From: Streptomyces sp. NBC_01723
GTDB lineage: Bacteria; Actinomycetota; Actinomycetes; Streptomycetales; Streptomycetaceae
DNA length: 64,000 nt
Reading direction: 5' to 3'
Assembly: GCF_036246005.1 (NCBI RefSeq)
Contig: NZ_CP109171.1
Span: 6,436,001-6,500,000, forward strand
The position numbers and the translations under genes are program-made. Positions 54,035-62,499 of the stretch are shown one piece after another (the stretch's first letter is position 1; every line of letters starts with the position of its first letter). Under the pieces are notes generated by a model that saw nothing but the letters and a program-made list of their open reading frames with translations, had not been told where the DNA came from and did no database searches.

Positions 54035-55630
54035 TCAGGGCGCCGGGCTCGGTTCCGGTTCCGGTTCCGGGCGCGGGGCGCACGAGGTGTTCCGCGCCGG
54101 GAGCCGGCCCTCCAGCAGGTACGCCTCCAGGTGGCCGTTGACGCAGGCGTTCGGTCCCCCGGCGATGCCGTGCGTGCCCGCGTCCCGCTCGGTCACCAGG
54201 ACCGAGCCCGACAGCCGCCGCCGCAGTTCCAGCGCGCCCTCGTAGGGGGTGGCCGCGTCCCGCTCGGCGGCCAGGATCAGCGTCGGCGGCAGCTCACCGG
54301 GCACGGTGCGCACGTCGAGGGGCCGCTGCCGGGGCACCCGCCAGTAGGCGCACGGCAGGTTGGTCCACACGTTGTCCCAGGTCTCGAAGGGCGCCCGGCG
54401 CGCCAGCCGTGTGTTGTCCCGGTCCCAGACCTCGAAGTCGGTCGGCCAGGGCGCGTCGTTGCACTCGACGGCCGTGTACACGGCGTTGGAGTTCTCCGCC
54501 CCCTTCGCGCCCTTCGCGGTCCGCGTCCCCGCCTGGTCGATCAGCGGCTGCGGATCGCCCTTCAGGTACGCCGACAGCGCCTCGGCGCGGTGCGGCCAGT
54601 AGTCGTCGTAGTACCCGGCCCGCAGGAACGCCCCCTGCAACTGGGCGGGCCCCACCGTCCCGCCGGCCGGCTCCGCCGCGAGCCGCTCGCTCGCCTCCTC
54701 GTAGCTGTTCTGCACCTGCCTCGGTGTGTCCCCGAGGCCGTACACGGCGTCGTGCCCGGCAATCCACTCCTTGAAGTCGCCCCAGCGGTCCTCGAACGCC
54801 TCCGACTGCTCCAGGTTGTTGCGGTACCAGACCAGCGCGGGGTCCGGATTCACCACCGAGTCGAACACCATCCGCCGCACCCGGGCCGGGAACAGCTCGG
54901 CGTACAGCGCCCCGAGGTAGGTGCCGTACGACGCGCCCATGAAGGACAGCCGGTCCTCGCCCAGCGCGGCCCGCACCACCTCCAGGTCACGGGCGTTGTT
55001 GAGCGAGTGGTAGTGCCGCAGCGACTCCCCGGCGCGTTCGGCGCAGCCCCGTGCGTACGCCTCGGCCTCGGCGGCGCGCTCCTTCTTGTACGCGTCCGAG
55101 GGCTGTGCCGGGGCCGGGCGCGGGCCCTTGAAGAAGTCGCCGGGGTCCTGGCAGGACAGCGGCGCGGAGGGCGCGACCCCGCGCGGCGCGTATCCGACCA
55201 GGTCGTAGGCGCCCGCGATCCGCTTCCACTCGGGCACCAGGCCGACCAGCGGGAAGTGCAGGCCCGAGCCGCCGGGACCCCCCGGGTTGTAGAGGAGGGC
55301 GCCCTGCCCGGGCACCTTGCGCTTGGGGTTCCGCGGGTCCTTGTGGGTGGCCCGCACCCGGCTGACGGTGAGCCGGAGCTGCTTCCCGTCGGGGTGCGCG
55401 TAGTCCAGGGGCACCCCGACCGTGCCGCAGCGCATGCTGCCCGGCAGGTCCTCCGCCTTCGGGCAGTTGCCGAACGCGATACCGGCCGCCGCCGCCCGCT
55501 CGGCGGCCACGGCGGTGCCGCGCGCCTCGGCCAGGCCGTGGGCGGGCGGGGCCGCCTGGGCCGGAGCGGTGGTGGCGAGGGTGGTCAGCAGCAAGGACCC
55601 GGCGGCCGAGTAGAGGGCGGCAGCTCGCAT
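54035..55630 (-). CDS. Secreted alpha/beta-hydrolase, tripeptidyl aminopeptidase (SlpE/Tap type)
   Basis: 531 residues. Signal peptide with cleavage near APAQA-APP (about residue 28). Catalytic core: YNPGGPGGSGLHF, nucleophile GASYGTYLGALYAELFP, Asp in LILAAERDAATPYEGA and His in DAGTHGIAGGPNACVN. A TAP-like C-terminal domain is present. Members release N-terminal tripeptides from extracellular proteins. ATG 55630 with AAGGGA six bases upstream; the frame extends 22 codons further without a better start. C-terminus ends in a Pro/Glu repeat (PEPEPEPSPAP). Confidence 0.88.
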   Translation of the reverse strand: MRAAALYSAAGSLLLTTLATTAPAQAAPPAHGLAEARGTAVAAERAAAAGIAFGNCPKAEDLPGSMRCGTVGVPLDYAHPDGKQLRLTVSRVRATHKDPRNPKRKVPGQGALLYNPGGPGGSGLHFPLVGLVPEWKRIAGAYDLVGYAPRGVAPSAPLSCQDPGDFFKGPRPAPAQPSDAYKKERAAEAEAYARGCAERAGESLRHYHSLNNARDLEVVRAALGEDRLSFMGASYGTYLGALYAELFPARVRRMVFDSVVNPDPALVWYRNNLEQSEAFEDRWGDFKEWIAGHDAVYGLGDTPRQVQNSYEEASERLAAEPAGGTVGPAQLQGAFLRAGYYDDYWPHRAEALSAYLKGDPQPLIDQAGTRTAKGAKGAENSNAVYTAVECNDAPWPTDFEVWDRDNTRLARRAPFETWDNVWTNLPCAYWRVPRQRPLDVRTVPGELPPTLILAAERDAATPYEGALELRRRLSGSVLVTERDAGTHGIAGGPNACVNGHLEAYLLEGRLPARNTSCAPRPEPEPEPSPAP

Positions 55631-55768
55631 CGCGTATCCCTTCGGTGGCACGGGGGTGTCACAAGGGATGTTTGGTTCGCCCGCCGGGCAGGGCAAGCAC
55701 CGCCCGCGGGTGTCGGCGCCGAGTGCCTCCGTACGCCCCCGGCGCGTCGGCGTGTCGGCGGCGGCCGG

Positions 55769-56566
55769 TCAGAACCGGCGCCCGCGGTACCCCTCGGTGT
55801 ACGCCTCGCGGTGGGCGAAGGCCGCGCGCAGGTCCGGCTCGCCGATCGCGTGCACGCCGCGCACGGCGACGGAGGTGAGGTAGGTGCGCTCGTCGGCGGT
55901 GCCGTCGGCGTGCTGGACGAGGGTGCCGATCAGCCGCTGCCCGGCGGGGGAGGCCCAGCGGGAGTACGGGTGGATCTCCATCCGCGTGATGGCGAGGCAC
56001 CCCAGGGTCAGGGCGAGCGGCAGGGCGAACCACAGCGCGATCAGCGTGCGCGGCTCGTGCGCGGGCAGGGGCAGCGCCAGCGCGGCGACGGCCAGCGCGC
56101 ACACGGCCACCGCCGCGACCCGTACCCGCCGCACCCCGGCCGCGACGCCGTCGGAGCCGCCGTCCGGTACGGCGAGACCGGCGCCGACCAGCCGGTCGGC
56201 CAGGCCCCGTACCGGGTCGGCCGTGGCGGCGGTGGCCCGGACCGGGGCTATCCGGGACTGCCCCTCGGGCCCTATCGCCCCGATGACCGACCGCTCCATG
56301 TCGTCGCGTCCGCACGGGTCCACGACCGTCGCCCAGCCGGTGTGCGCGAGCAGCAGCCGGCGCTGGCGGGCCATCGAGACCAGCGTCAGGTCGGCCACCC
56401 GCCGCGGTCCGCCGGACAGGAACGCCGCCTCGTACAGCGTCAGCGCGTGCTCCCGCGCGGGGGTGCGCGGGGCGACGGCCGCCGCGCGCACGGCGGCCAG
56501 ACACAGCCGCAGACACGCGAGGCCGGCGACGGCCCAGGCCGACAGGAGGAAAAGGACCCAGAACAT
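55769..56566 (-). CDS. TIGR04222-domain membrane protein
   Basis: 265 residues. An N-terminal helix (WVLFLLSAWAVAGLACLRL) is followed by the cytoplasmic TIGR04222 core (YEAAFLSGGPRRVADLTLVSMARQRRLLL) and two central membrane helices. The C-terminal soluble tail ends YRGRRF. Many family members end in a long Gly/Cys-rich tail thought to be modified by the neighbouring DUF692 enzyme; that tail is absent here. ATG 56566. It lies downstream of the MNIO gene on the same strand, 117 bases away. Confidence 0.8.
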   Translation of the reverse strand: MFWVLFLLSAWAVAGLACLRLCLAAVRAAAVAPRTPAREHALTLYEAAFLSGGPRRVADLTLVSMARQRRLLLAHTGWATVVDPCGRDDMERSVIGAIGPEGQSRIAPVRATAATADPVRGLADRLVGAGLAVPDGGSDGVAAGVRRVRVAAVAVCALAVAALALPLPAHEPRTLIALWFALPLALTLGCLAITRMEIHPYSRWASPAGQRLIGTLVQHADGTADERTYLTSVAVRGVHAIGEPDLRAAFAHREAYTEGYRGRRF

Positions 56567-56683
56567 GCCGTACTTCTATGCCAAAGGCTTTCGCCGGCGC
56601 CATGGCCTGTTCACATTTCGGGACGCAGTGTTGTGAGTATGTGACGTTCCGTTTGGTGATGTCCCGGACCGGCCGTGACCGGG

Positions 56684-58009
56684 TCAGCGACGCAGCAGGA
56701 CCCGCCTGGTCGCACGCGCCCACCGCACCCCCGGCCGCCTCGACCGCGGCACCGGCCCCGAGCGCTCCAGCCACCACTCCCGCAACTCCCGCCGCACACC
56801 GGCGTCCTCCGCCGCGGGCCCCGCGTCCGCGCTCAGCAGCCGCTCGGCGAAGTCGAGGGCGTCCCGCCGGTAGCCCGCGCCCATCGGGCACCCCCGCGCG
56901 TAGGCGAGGAACGCCGGCCGGTACGCCGGGCCGAGGATCACCGGCAGTTCGGGCGCCACCTTCGCGACCACGTCCGCCCGCTTCCCGGCGAGCGCCCGCG
57001 CCTGCACGCCCAGTCGCACCCGGTCGAACCCCTCGGGCGCCGGCGCCCCCGCGACCAGCGCGGACAGCAGCGCGGCCTGCGCCAGGCCGAGCCGCTGCCG
57101 TACGGCGTGGTCCGCCGCGTTCGCCTCGGGCGGGGCCGCTCGTGCCACGGACGCCTCCCGACCGGCGGGCTCCCCGCTCTCCGCCCGCCCCCGCGCGACG
57201 GCGTCGCGGATCGCCGCGACCTCCGCCGCCAGCTCGCCCGCGCCGGGAAAGTTCTCGTCCCGCTCCAGCAGGACGCCCGGCGGTGCCACCCGCGAGGCGA
57301 GGTCGGTGAGGATGTCGAGCACGGGCCGCGGGACGGGGTGGGCGTGGCTGTCGTGCCAGACGCCGTCCCGTTCGAAGCCGCCCGCGACATGGACGTAGGC
57401 GATGGCCTCCAGGGGCAGTTCGCCGAGCGCCTCGGCCGGGTCCGCCCCGATGTTCACGTGGTTGGTGTGCAGGTTCGCCACGTCGATCAGCAGCCGCGCC
57501 CCGGTCCGGTCGGCCAGCTCGTACAGGAACTGCCCCTCCGTCAGCTCCTCGTCCGGCCAGGCGACGAGCGCGGCGATGTTCTCCACGGCGAGCGGCACGG
57601 GCAGCGCGTCCTGTGCGATGCGCACGTTCTCGCACAGCACGTCGAGCGCGTCGCGGGTGCGCGGTACGGGCAGCAGGTGCCCGGCCTCCAGGTGCGGGGA
57701 GGCGGTCAGCGCGCCGCCCGCGCGGACGAACGCGATGTGCTCGGTGACCAGCGGCGATCCGAGCGCCTCCGCGCGGCCGGCCAGCGCCGCCAGCCGCCCC
57801 GCGTCCGGCCGTTCGGCGCCGCCCAGACCGAGCGAGACACCGTGCGGCACGACGGTCACCCCGCGCTCGCGCAGCCGCAGCAGCGATTCCGGCAGATGCC
57901 CGGGACAGAGGTTCTCGGACACGGCCTCGACCCAGTCGATGCCGGGCATCCGCTCCACGGCGTCCGCGATCTCCGGACGCCACCCGATGCCGGTTCCCAG
58001 TCGTCGCAT
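56684..58009 (-). CDS. MNIO (DUF692) family oxidative enzyme with a fused HvfC/BufC-like C-terminal domain
   Basis: 441 residues. The N-terminal TIM-barrel of about 280 residues has the multinuclear-iron DUF692 pattern: [79 protein letters not shown] and ERDENFPG. These are His/Asp/Glu/Asn ligands at family positions. After an Ala/Glu linker, residues about 325-400 ([45 protein letters not shown]) look like the DUF2063-type partner that delivers peptide substrates. ATG 58009 has GGAGGAGG seven bases upstream. MNIOs modify Cys or Asn/Asp in RiPP-like peptides; the substrate here is unknown. Confidence 0.82.
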   Translation of the reverse strand: MRRLGTGIGWRPEIADAVERMPGIDWVEAVSENLCPGHLPESLLRLRERGVTVVPHGVSLGLGGAERPDAGRLAALAGRAEALGSPLVTEHIAFVRAGGALTASPHLEAGHLLPVPRTRDALDVLCENVRIAQDALPVPLAVENIAALVAWPDEELTEGQFLYELADRTGARLLIDVANLHTNHVNIGADPAEALGELPLEAIAYVHVAGGFERDGVWHDSHAHPVPRPVLDILTDLASRVAPPGVLLERDENFPGAGELAAEVAAIRDAVARGRAESGEPAGREASVARAAPPEANAADHAVRQRLGLAQAALLSALVAGAPAPEGFDRVRLGVQARALAGKRADVVAKVAPELPVILGPAYRPAFLAYARGCPMGAGYRRDALDFAERLLSADAGPAAEDAGVRRELREWWLERSGPVPRSRRPGVRWARATRRVLLRR

Positions 58010-58097
58010 GGTCGTACCTCCTCCCCGTCGGTATGACGGGGGTATGGCCCACCCGTCCCGCCGCCAACCGCGCGGGGGCGTCTTCAGAGCAAGATTT

Positions 58098-58119
58098 GAG
58101 GGTGTGGAATGTGAGCTCT
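58098..58119 (+). repeat. IS-end-like repeat, copy 1
   Basis: A 22-base sequence beginning GAGGGTGTGGAATGTGAG recurs at 60883-60905 in the same orientation with two mismatches and one inserted G. The second copy abuts a transposase remnant, so both may be ends of the same IS type. The rest of the 268-base gap (58010-58278) holds no gene I can support apart from a doubtful Cys-rich frame. Confidence 0.5.
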
Positions 58120-58278
58120 GGGCGCGCGTTGGTCGGCCCGCGTCGGCCGGGGCCCGGAGACGTTCACGTTTCGTGTGGACGGCGACGGACAGTGGCTGCT
58201 GCACCCGCGTGTGCCTCGGCTGCTCCTGTCTGCGGGATGACCGCGCCGAGACACATCGAGGCGTCCGGAGGACCGACG

Positions 58279-59148
58279 TTACTGAGGTGAGGATGGGTCG
58301 GCCGTTGTGGTGGCCGCGCCCACGCGGGCCTCGAAGCACTCCCGTTCGCCGTCGGCCGACGCGGGCCGGAAGCAGGCCCGTACGGTGCTACCGGGGTGCA
58401 CCTCGGTCATCTCGGTGTAGACGAAGGTCGCCGCGTCGTCCTTGTTCCTGATGCGCACGCCGTGGGTCGGGCCGCCCGCCGTGACGTCCACCCGGTCGCC
58501 GATCTCGGTCGCCCAGGTCCGGGCCCAGCTCGCACCGCACTTCTCACTGTGGCGCAGTTCGACGTGGGCGCCGGTGGCCGTGCGGTACGAGGCGAGGGTG
58601 TCGGGGCCGACCCCGCAGATCAGGCGCATCGGGTCCTGGCCCTCGCAGGCCGCTCCCCGGCACAGGGGAGCGAAGGAGAACGGCACGGAGGCCGGCAGCG
58701 ACTCGGCCTCCCGCGCCTCCGAGTCCGGCAACAGGAGGAACAGCAGGGCCGCGACACCGCCCACGACCACGGTGTAGGCCGCCGCCAGCACCACCAGGAG
58801 CCTGCTTCGGCGAAGTCGCCGCCGCCGGGTCCCGTCGGGCGGTGGCAGCTCCTGGGGACGCGGCCGCGTCGACTCGTCCGGGGAAGCGGCGGGTGCGGTG
58901 GCCACCGCGCGTCCGCTCCAGTGCGACTCGGCGATCTCACGGAGCACGAGCAGCCGCCCGTCTGGTTCGTCCGCGAGCCTGCACAGTTCCCGTACGGCCT
59001 GTCGGGGAGGCAGGCTCTTGCCGTTGAGGTAGCGCTCCCAGGAGGACTTGCTGTACGGCGTGCGCTCCGCCAGCGCCGCCAGGCTCAGGCCCGCGCGGGC
59101 CCGCAGTTCCCGCAACGCCGCTACCAGCCGGGTGTGTTCCGTGCTCAC
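58279..59148 (-). CDS. HTH protein with membrane helix and extracellular DUF2690-like domain
   Basis: 289 residues. An N-terminal XRE-like helix-turn-helix (about residues 10-60: [28 protein letters not shown]) is followed by a proline-rich linker and one membrane helix ([24 protein letters not shown]). The outer domain has paired Cys residues ([30 protein letters not shown]) that resembles DUF2690. Such proteins could carry an outside signal to the chromosome or bind secreted partners. GTG 59148 overlaps the upstream gene's stop (GTGA). Paralogous in layout to that gene. Confidence 0.78.
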   Translation of the reverse strand: MSTEHTRLVAALRELRARAGLSLAALAERTPYSKSSWERYLNGKSLPPRQAVRELCRLADEPDGRLLVLREIAESHWSGRAVATAPAASPDESTRPRPQELPPPDGTRRRRLRRSRLLVVLAAAYTVVVGGVAALLFLLLPDSEAREAESLPASVPFSFAPLCRGAACEGQDPMRLICGVGPDTLASYRTATGAHVELRHSEKCGASWARTWATEIGDRVDVTAGGPTHGVRIRNKDDAATFVYTEMTEVHPGSTVRACFRPASADGERECFEARVGAATTTADPSSPQ

Positions 59149-59942
59149 TCGGGCGCCGCCTTGCGTAGTGCCTGCCAGGTCGGCGGGTCGACGACTCCGT
59201 TCACGATCAGTCCGTTCCGCTTCTGCATGCGTTCGACCGCTCGCCGCGTCTTCGGGCCGAAGATGCCGTCGATGTCTCCCGGCGCGGTACCCGCGCGGCG
59301 CAGCAGGCACTGGGCCTCGGCCACTTCGAGCCCCACCTGGGTGTTGGACAGGAGGATGTCCGTGGTGCTGCTCAGGCCCGCGTACCAGCGGGCGCCACGC
59401 CGCTCCAGCCGACAGGTGTAGATGACCGGCACCAAGGACTCCGACACGGTGGCCGGGGCCGTCACCTCGGCGTCGGCGCGGTCGTGCGCGAGCTGGGCGC
59501 GGGCCTCGGTGAGCCGAACGGCCAGCAGGAGGGCCACGGAGACGGACAGCACCGTGACCACGGCTCCCGCCGCGGCCGCCACGCGCAGAAGGCGTCCGTA
59601 GGGCTGCCGTTCGGTGGGGGTGTGGTCCGGTGTCGCGGAGGAGTCCTCGGGGGTTGCCGTGCCGGCCGTCCGCCCCTCCGCCCAGCGTTGGGCGGCGATC
59701 TCGTGCATCACCAGCAGCCGGGCCGGATCGTCACGGCCGATGCGGGCTATCGCCTCGACGGCTTCCAGGGGCGGCAGGGACCTGCCGTTCAGATAGCGCT
59801 GCCACGACCTCGCGCTGTATCCGGTCTTCACGGCCAGTTGCCGCGTGCTCAGTTCGCTGTGGTCCTTCAGCCTGCGCAGGCGCACGATCAGCTGGTGAAC
59901 GTGCGGATGCAGTTCTGCGGGCAGTGCCTTCCAGCGCGACAC
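59145..59942 (-). CDS. HTH protein with membrane helix and extracellular peptidoglycan-binding domain
   Basis: 265 residues. N-terminal XRE-like HTH (LSTRQLAVKTGYSARSWQRYLNGRSLPP), then a linker and one membrane helix (LLRVAAAAGAVVTVLSVSVALLLAV). The outer region ends in a PG_binding_1 domain (VGLEVAEAQCLLRRAGTAPGDIDGIFGPKTRRAVERMQKRNGLIVNGVVDPPTW). GTG 59942 with a G-rich site five bases upstream. Coupled with the next HTH/TM gene. The pairing of a DNA-binding domain with a wall-binding domain suggests sensing of the cell wall. Confidence 0.8.
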   Translation of the reverse strand: MSRWKALPAELHPHVHQLIVRLRRLKDHSELSTRQLAVKTGYSARSWQRYLNGRSLPPLEAVEAIARIGRDDPARLLVMHEIAAQRWAEGRTAGTATPEDSSATPDHTPTERQPYGRLLRVAAAAGAVVTVLSVSVALLLAVRLTEARAQLAHDRADAEVTAPATVSESLVPVIYTCRLERRGARWYAGLSSTTDILLSNTQVGLEVAEAQCLLRRAGTAPGDIDGIFGPKTRRAVERMQKRNGLIVNGVVDPPTWQALRKAAPE

Positions 59943-60255
59943 GCTTCCCCCCACTCGCGTTCCGGACCGCAGGACCGGCCCCCCGTGTCCCGGTCTCATT
60001 CTGCACCAGCCGTCCGGGGAACCGCCCTGCCGCCGACCCCGCCCCGGGCGCGCACCCGGCCGTGCCCCTGCCGTCGAAGTCCCGTCACAGGGACACGGCG
60101 GTCGGCATCTGCGCAGGTCATGGAGCGGGACGTCTCGGGACGGGGCCACCTCCGCGTCACCTGTGGACGAGCATCCCGCCGAACCCGCAGTCTCGTCGCG
60201 GAGCCGGCCGCCGCGGTCGGCTTCTTCAAGCGCACGTCATATCGAGGAGCACAGC

Positions 60256-60720
60256 ATGCGAGCACTCACCAAGACACTGGTCGGAGTCACCGCCGCGGTC
60301 GGTATCGCCGCCGGCAGCCTCGCCACCGCGGGCACGGCCATGGCGGACACCTCACCCGCCCCGAGGTCGGCGGTCGCGGCCTCGCCCGCGGCGGTGGCCG
60401 CGTACAACAACCTCGGCCTCACCAAGAACCAGGCCACCGGCGTCCAGTGCTTCCTGAACACCTCGCCCACCGTCAACCTTGACGAGGACGGGTACCTCGG
60501 CCCGAAGAGCTGGGAGGCGATGCAGGAGTTCCTCAACAGGAGTTGGGGCCGGAACCTCGTGACAGACGGCATCGTCGGCCCGGCCACGATCAAGGGGCTC
60601 CAGTACTTCCTCAAGCACGGCAACTGGGGGTACACCGGCAAGATCGACGGTATCGCCGGCGAGGGAACGCGTGCGGCGTTCGCCAGGTTCGGTCAGGCGA
60701 CCGCGAAGCAGTTCTGCTAG
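60256..60720 (+). CDS. Secreted peptidoglycan-binding-domain protein
   Basis: 154 residues. Signal peptide (VGVTAAVGIAAGSLATAGTAMA, cleavage near residue 31) followed by one and a half PG_binding_1-like repeats: LTKNQATGVQCFLNT...DGYLGPKSWEAMQEFLN and NLVTDGIVGPATIKGLQYFLK, each with the DG-hydrophobic-GP signature. No catalytic domain. ATG 60256, GAGGAG six bases upstream. Divergent from the HTH/TM pair, whose second member carries a similar domain, suggesting a functional link. Confidence 0.88.
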   Translation: MRALTKTLVGVTAAVGIAAGSLATAGTAMADTSPAPRSAVAASPAAVAAYNNLGLTKNQATGVQCFLNTSPTVNLDEDGYLGPKSWEAMQEFLNRSWGRNLVTDGIVGPATIKGLQYFLKHGNWGYTGKIDGIAGEGTRAAFARFGQATAKQFC

Positions 60721-60730
60721 GTAGTTCGCA

Positions 60731-60888
60731 TCATGAGTGTGGTGCGATGCCGCGGAGCCGGAGCATCGCACCACACAGGTGCAGTCCGGCCTCGTAGCTT
60801 TCCGGGGCCTTGTCGTACCGGGTGGCGATACCGCGCCAGTTCCGCAGCCGGTCGATGCACCGTTCCACGGTGTCGCGCTCTGAGGGGT
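60731..60888 (-). pseudogene. Truncated IS5-family transposase fragment
   Basis: Minus-strand reading gives about 50 residues ending the protein: SERDTVERCIDRLRNWRGIATRYDK, then a Leu/Ala-rich helix and RGIAPHS-stop. The VERC..RL..WRGIATRYDK block is the C-terminal signature of IS5-type DDE transposases. The rest of the gene is missing; the fragment stops at the IS-end-like repeat at 60883. Confidence 0.75.
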
Positions 60889-60905
60889 GTGGAAGGTGAG
60901 ATCTC
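60883..60905 (+). repeat. IS-end-like repeat, copy 2
   Basis: Begins GAGGGGTGTGGAAGGTGAG and matches copy 1 at 58098 in the same orientation. Directly adjoins the transposase remnant. Confidence 0.5.
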
Positions 60906-60932
60906 GTCCGTTTCGTGGTTGATCTCGGACGC

Positions 60933-61505
60933 TCAGCGCAGGTCGAGCCGCATCAGGACGCGCGGGTGTCCGGCCGGCACGGAGGTGGTGTCGGCGGCGT
61001 GGACGAACCCGGCACGCTCGAAGTTCCGCCGGAGCCCGGCGTACGCCATCGTCAGGTCGACCCGGGCGTCCCCGTTGTCCAGCGGGTACGCCTCGATCGC
61101 GGGAGCACCCTGCGAGCGGGCGAATTCCACGGCCCCGGCGATCAGGGCGTGCGAGATCCCCCGCTTCCGGTGACCGGGCCGCACGCGGACACACCACAAC
61201 GACCAGACCGGCAGGTCGTCCACGTGCGGGATCTTGCGGTTGCGGGCGAAGGAGGTGTCCGCGCGCGGCGCCACGGCGGCCCAGCCGACCGGCTCGTCCC
61301 CGTCGTGGGCGAGCACCCCGGGAGGCGGGGCCGTCCGGCACAGCTCGGCGACGTACGCGCCGCGGGCCGGGCCGCGCAGCTCCTTGTTGACCTTGGAGGG
61401 GACGCGGTAGCTCAGGCACCAGCAGACGTTGGCTCCGGGCGACTTGGGGCCGAGCACCGCGCGCACGTCCTCGAAGACCGAGGCCGGGCGTACGTCGATG
61501 CTCAT
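60933..61505 (-). CDS. GNAT-family N-acetyltransferase
   Basis: 190 residues. Acetyl-CoA site LWCVRVRPGHRKRGISHALIAGAVEFAR; upstream WCLSYRVPSK and CRTAPPPGVLAHDGDEPVGWAAVAPR match a subgroup of small-molecule GNATs. ATG 61505. Substrate unknown. 12 bases separate it from the end of the next minus-strand gene, so the two probably share an operon. Confidence 0.85.
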   Translation of the reverse strand: MSIDVRPASVFEDVRAVLGPKSPGANVCWCLSYRVPSKVNKELRGPARGAYVAELCRTAPPPGVLAHDGDEPVGWAAVAPRADTSFARNRKIPHVDDLPVWSLWCVRVRPGHRKRGISHALIAGAVEFARSQGAPAIEAYPLDNGDARVDLTMAYAGLRRNFERAGFVHAADTTSVPAGHPRVLMRLDLR

Positions 61506-61517
61506 GCCATCACGATG

Positions 61518-62330
61518 TCACGCCGCACGGGACGACGCCTCCGGCGCCCGCCCGGTGCCCAGGAACTCCTCCAGGAGCGGCACGAGCAGGGCCGTGCGCC
61601 GCATCAGCGTCATGTGGGTGGTGTCGGGGAGGACGGCGAGGCGCGCGTCGGGGATCAGCTCCCGCATCTCGGCGGCGTGCTCCACGCGCACGAAGTCGCG
61701 GTCCCCGACGACCAGCAGCGTGGGTGCCGTCAGCCCGCGCAGGTCGTCGGCGCTCCAGGGCAGCGGGCCGTGGGCGGCCTGCGAGCACTTGTCGACGAAG
61801 TCCTGGAAGTGCTCGGGGTGCGGAGCGGCGGCCGCGTAGGCGTCGGCCATCTCCTGGAAGTCGGCCTCGCTGGGCAGCAGCGGTGAGTCGTAGTCGGGGG
61901 TGCGGACCTCCTCGCGGTAGCCGCCCTGGGTGTACTGCGTGGCGGCGAGCACGAGTCGTCCCACCCGCGCGGGGTGCCTGACGGCGACCTCCAGCGCGGT
62001 CAGCCCGCCCAGGCTGAACCCGAGCAGGTCGGCCCGCTCGATGCCGAGCGCGTCGAGCAGGGCGACCACGTCACCCGCCAGGTTGGGCACGGTGATGGCG
62101 CGCTCGATGTCGGCGGTGTGGCCGTGCCCCTGCAACTCGGGGGCCACGATGTGCCGGCCGGCGGCGAGCGCGGGCAGCAGGGCGCCGAAGCTCAGTCCGA
62201 CGGTGAGGACACCGCCGTGCAGCAGGACCAGCGGACGCCGGGTGCCGTCCCGGCCGGTGCCGTGGATCTCGTAGTACATCTCCAGGCCGTCGAGGTCGGC
62301 GTGGGCGGAACTGTTCGGCACGGTGATCAC
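61518..62330 (-). CDS. Alpha/beta-fold hydrolase
   Basis: About 270 residues, no signal peptide. Oxyanion region LVLLHGGVLTVG, nucleophile LLGFSLGGLTALEVA, acid LVVGDRDFVRVEHA and base PDTTHMTLM form a complete triad. Resembles carboxylesterase or 2-hydroxymuconate-type hydrolases; substrate unknown. GTG 62330 or GTG 62321 may be the start; neither has a strong ribosome site. Divergent from the ArsR-type regulator across 170 bases, so it may be one of its targets. Confidence 0.82.
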   Translation of the reverse strand: MITVPNSSAHADLDGLEMYYEIHGTGRDGTRRPLVLLHGGVLTVGLSFGALLPALAAGRHIVAPELQGHGHTADIERAITVPNLAGDVVALLDALGIERADLLGFSLGGLTALEVAVRHPARVGRLVLAATQYTQGGYREEVRTPDYDSPLLPSEADFQEMADAYAAAAPHPEHFQDFVDKCSQAAHGPLPWSADDLRGLTAPTLLVVGDRDFVRVEHAAEMRELIPDARLAVLPDTTHMTLMRRTALLVPLLEEFLGTGRAPEASSRAA

Positions 62331-62499
62331 GTCCGTTTCTGGGAGGTGCGTCTCCTGGGCAGACCGTCCCGCCTCGCGGAACTCATCGCACGCGCACCGG
62401 CGTGGCCGCCGTTCAGCGGGCGTCAACCGTTTGCGTATGCGGGCGGCCCACGCTGGCCGTGGACGAGTTCGGCGCCCGTCGGGGGAACGGGGGAACACC

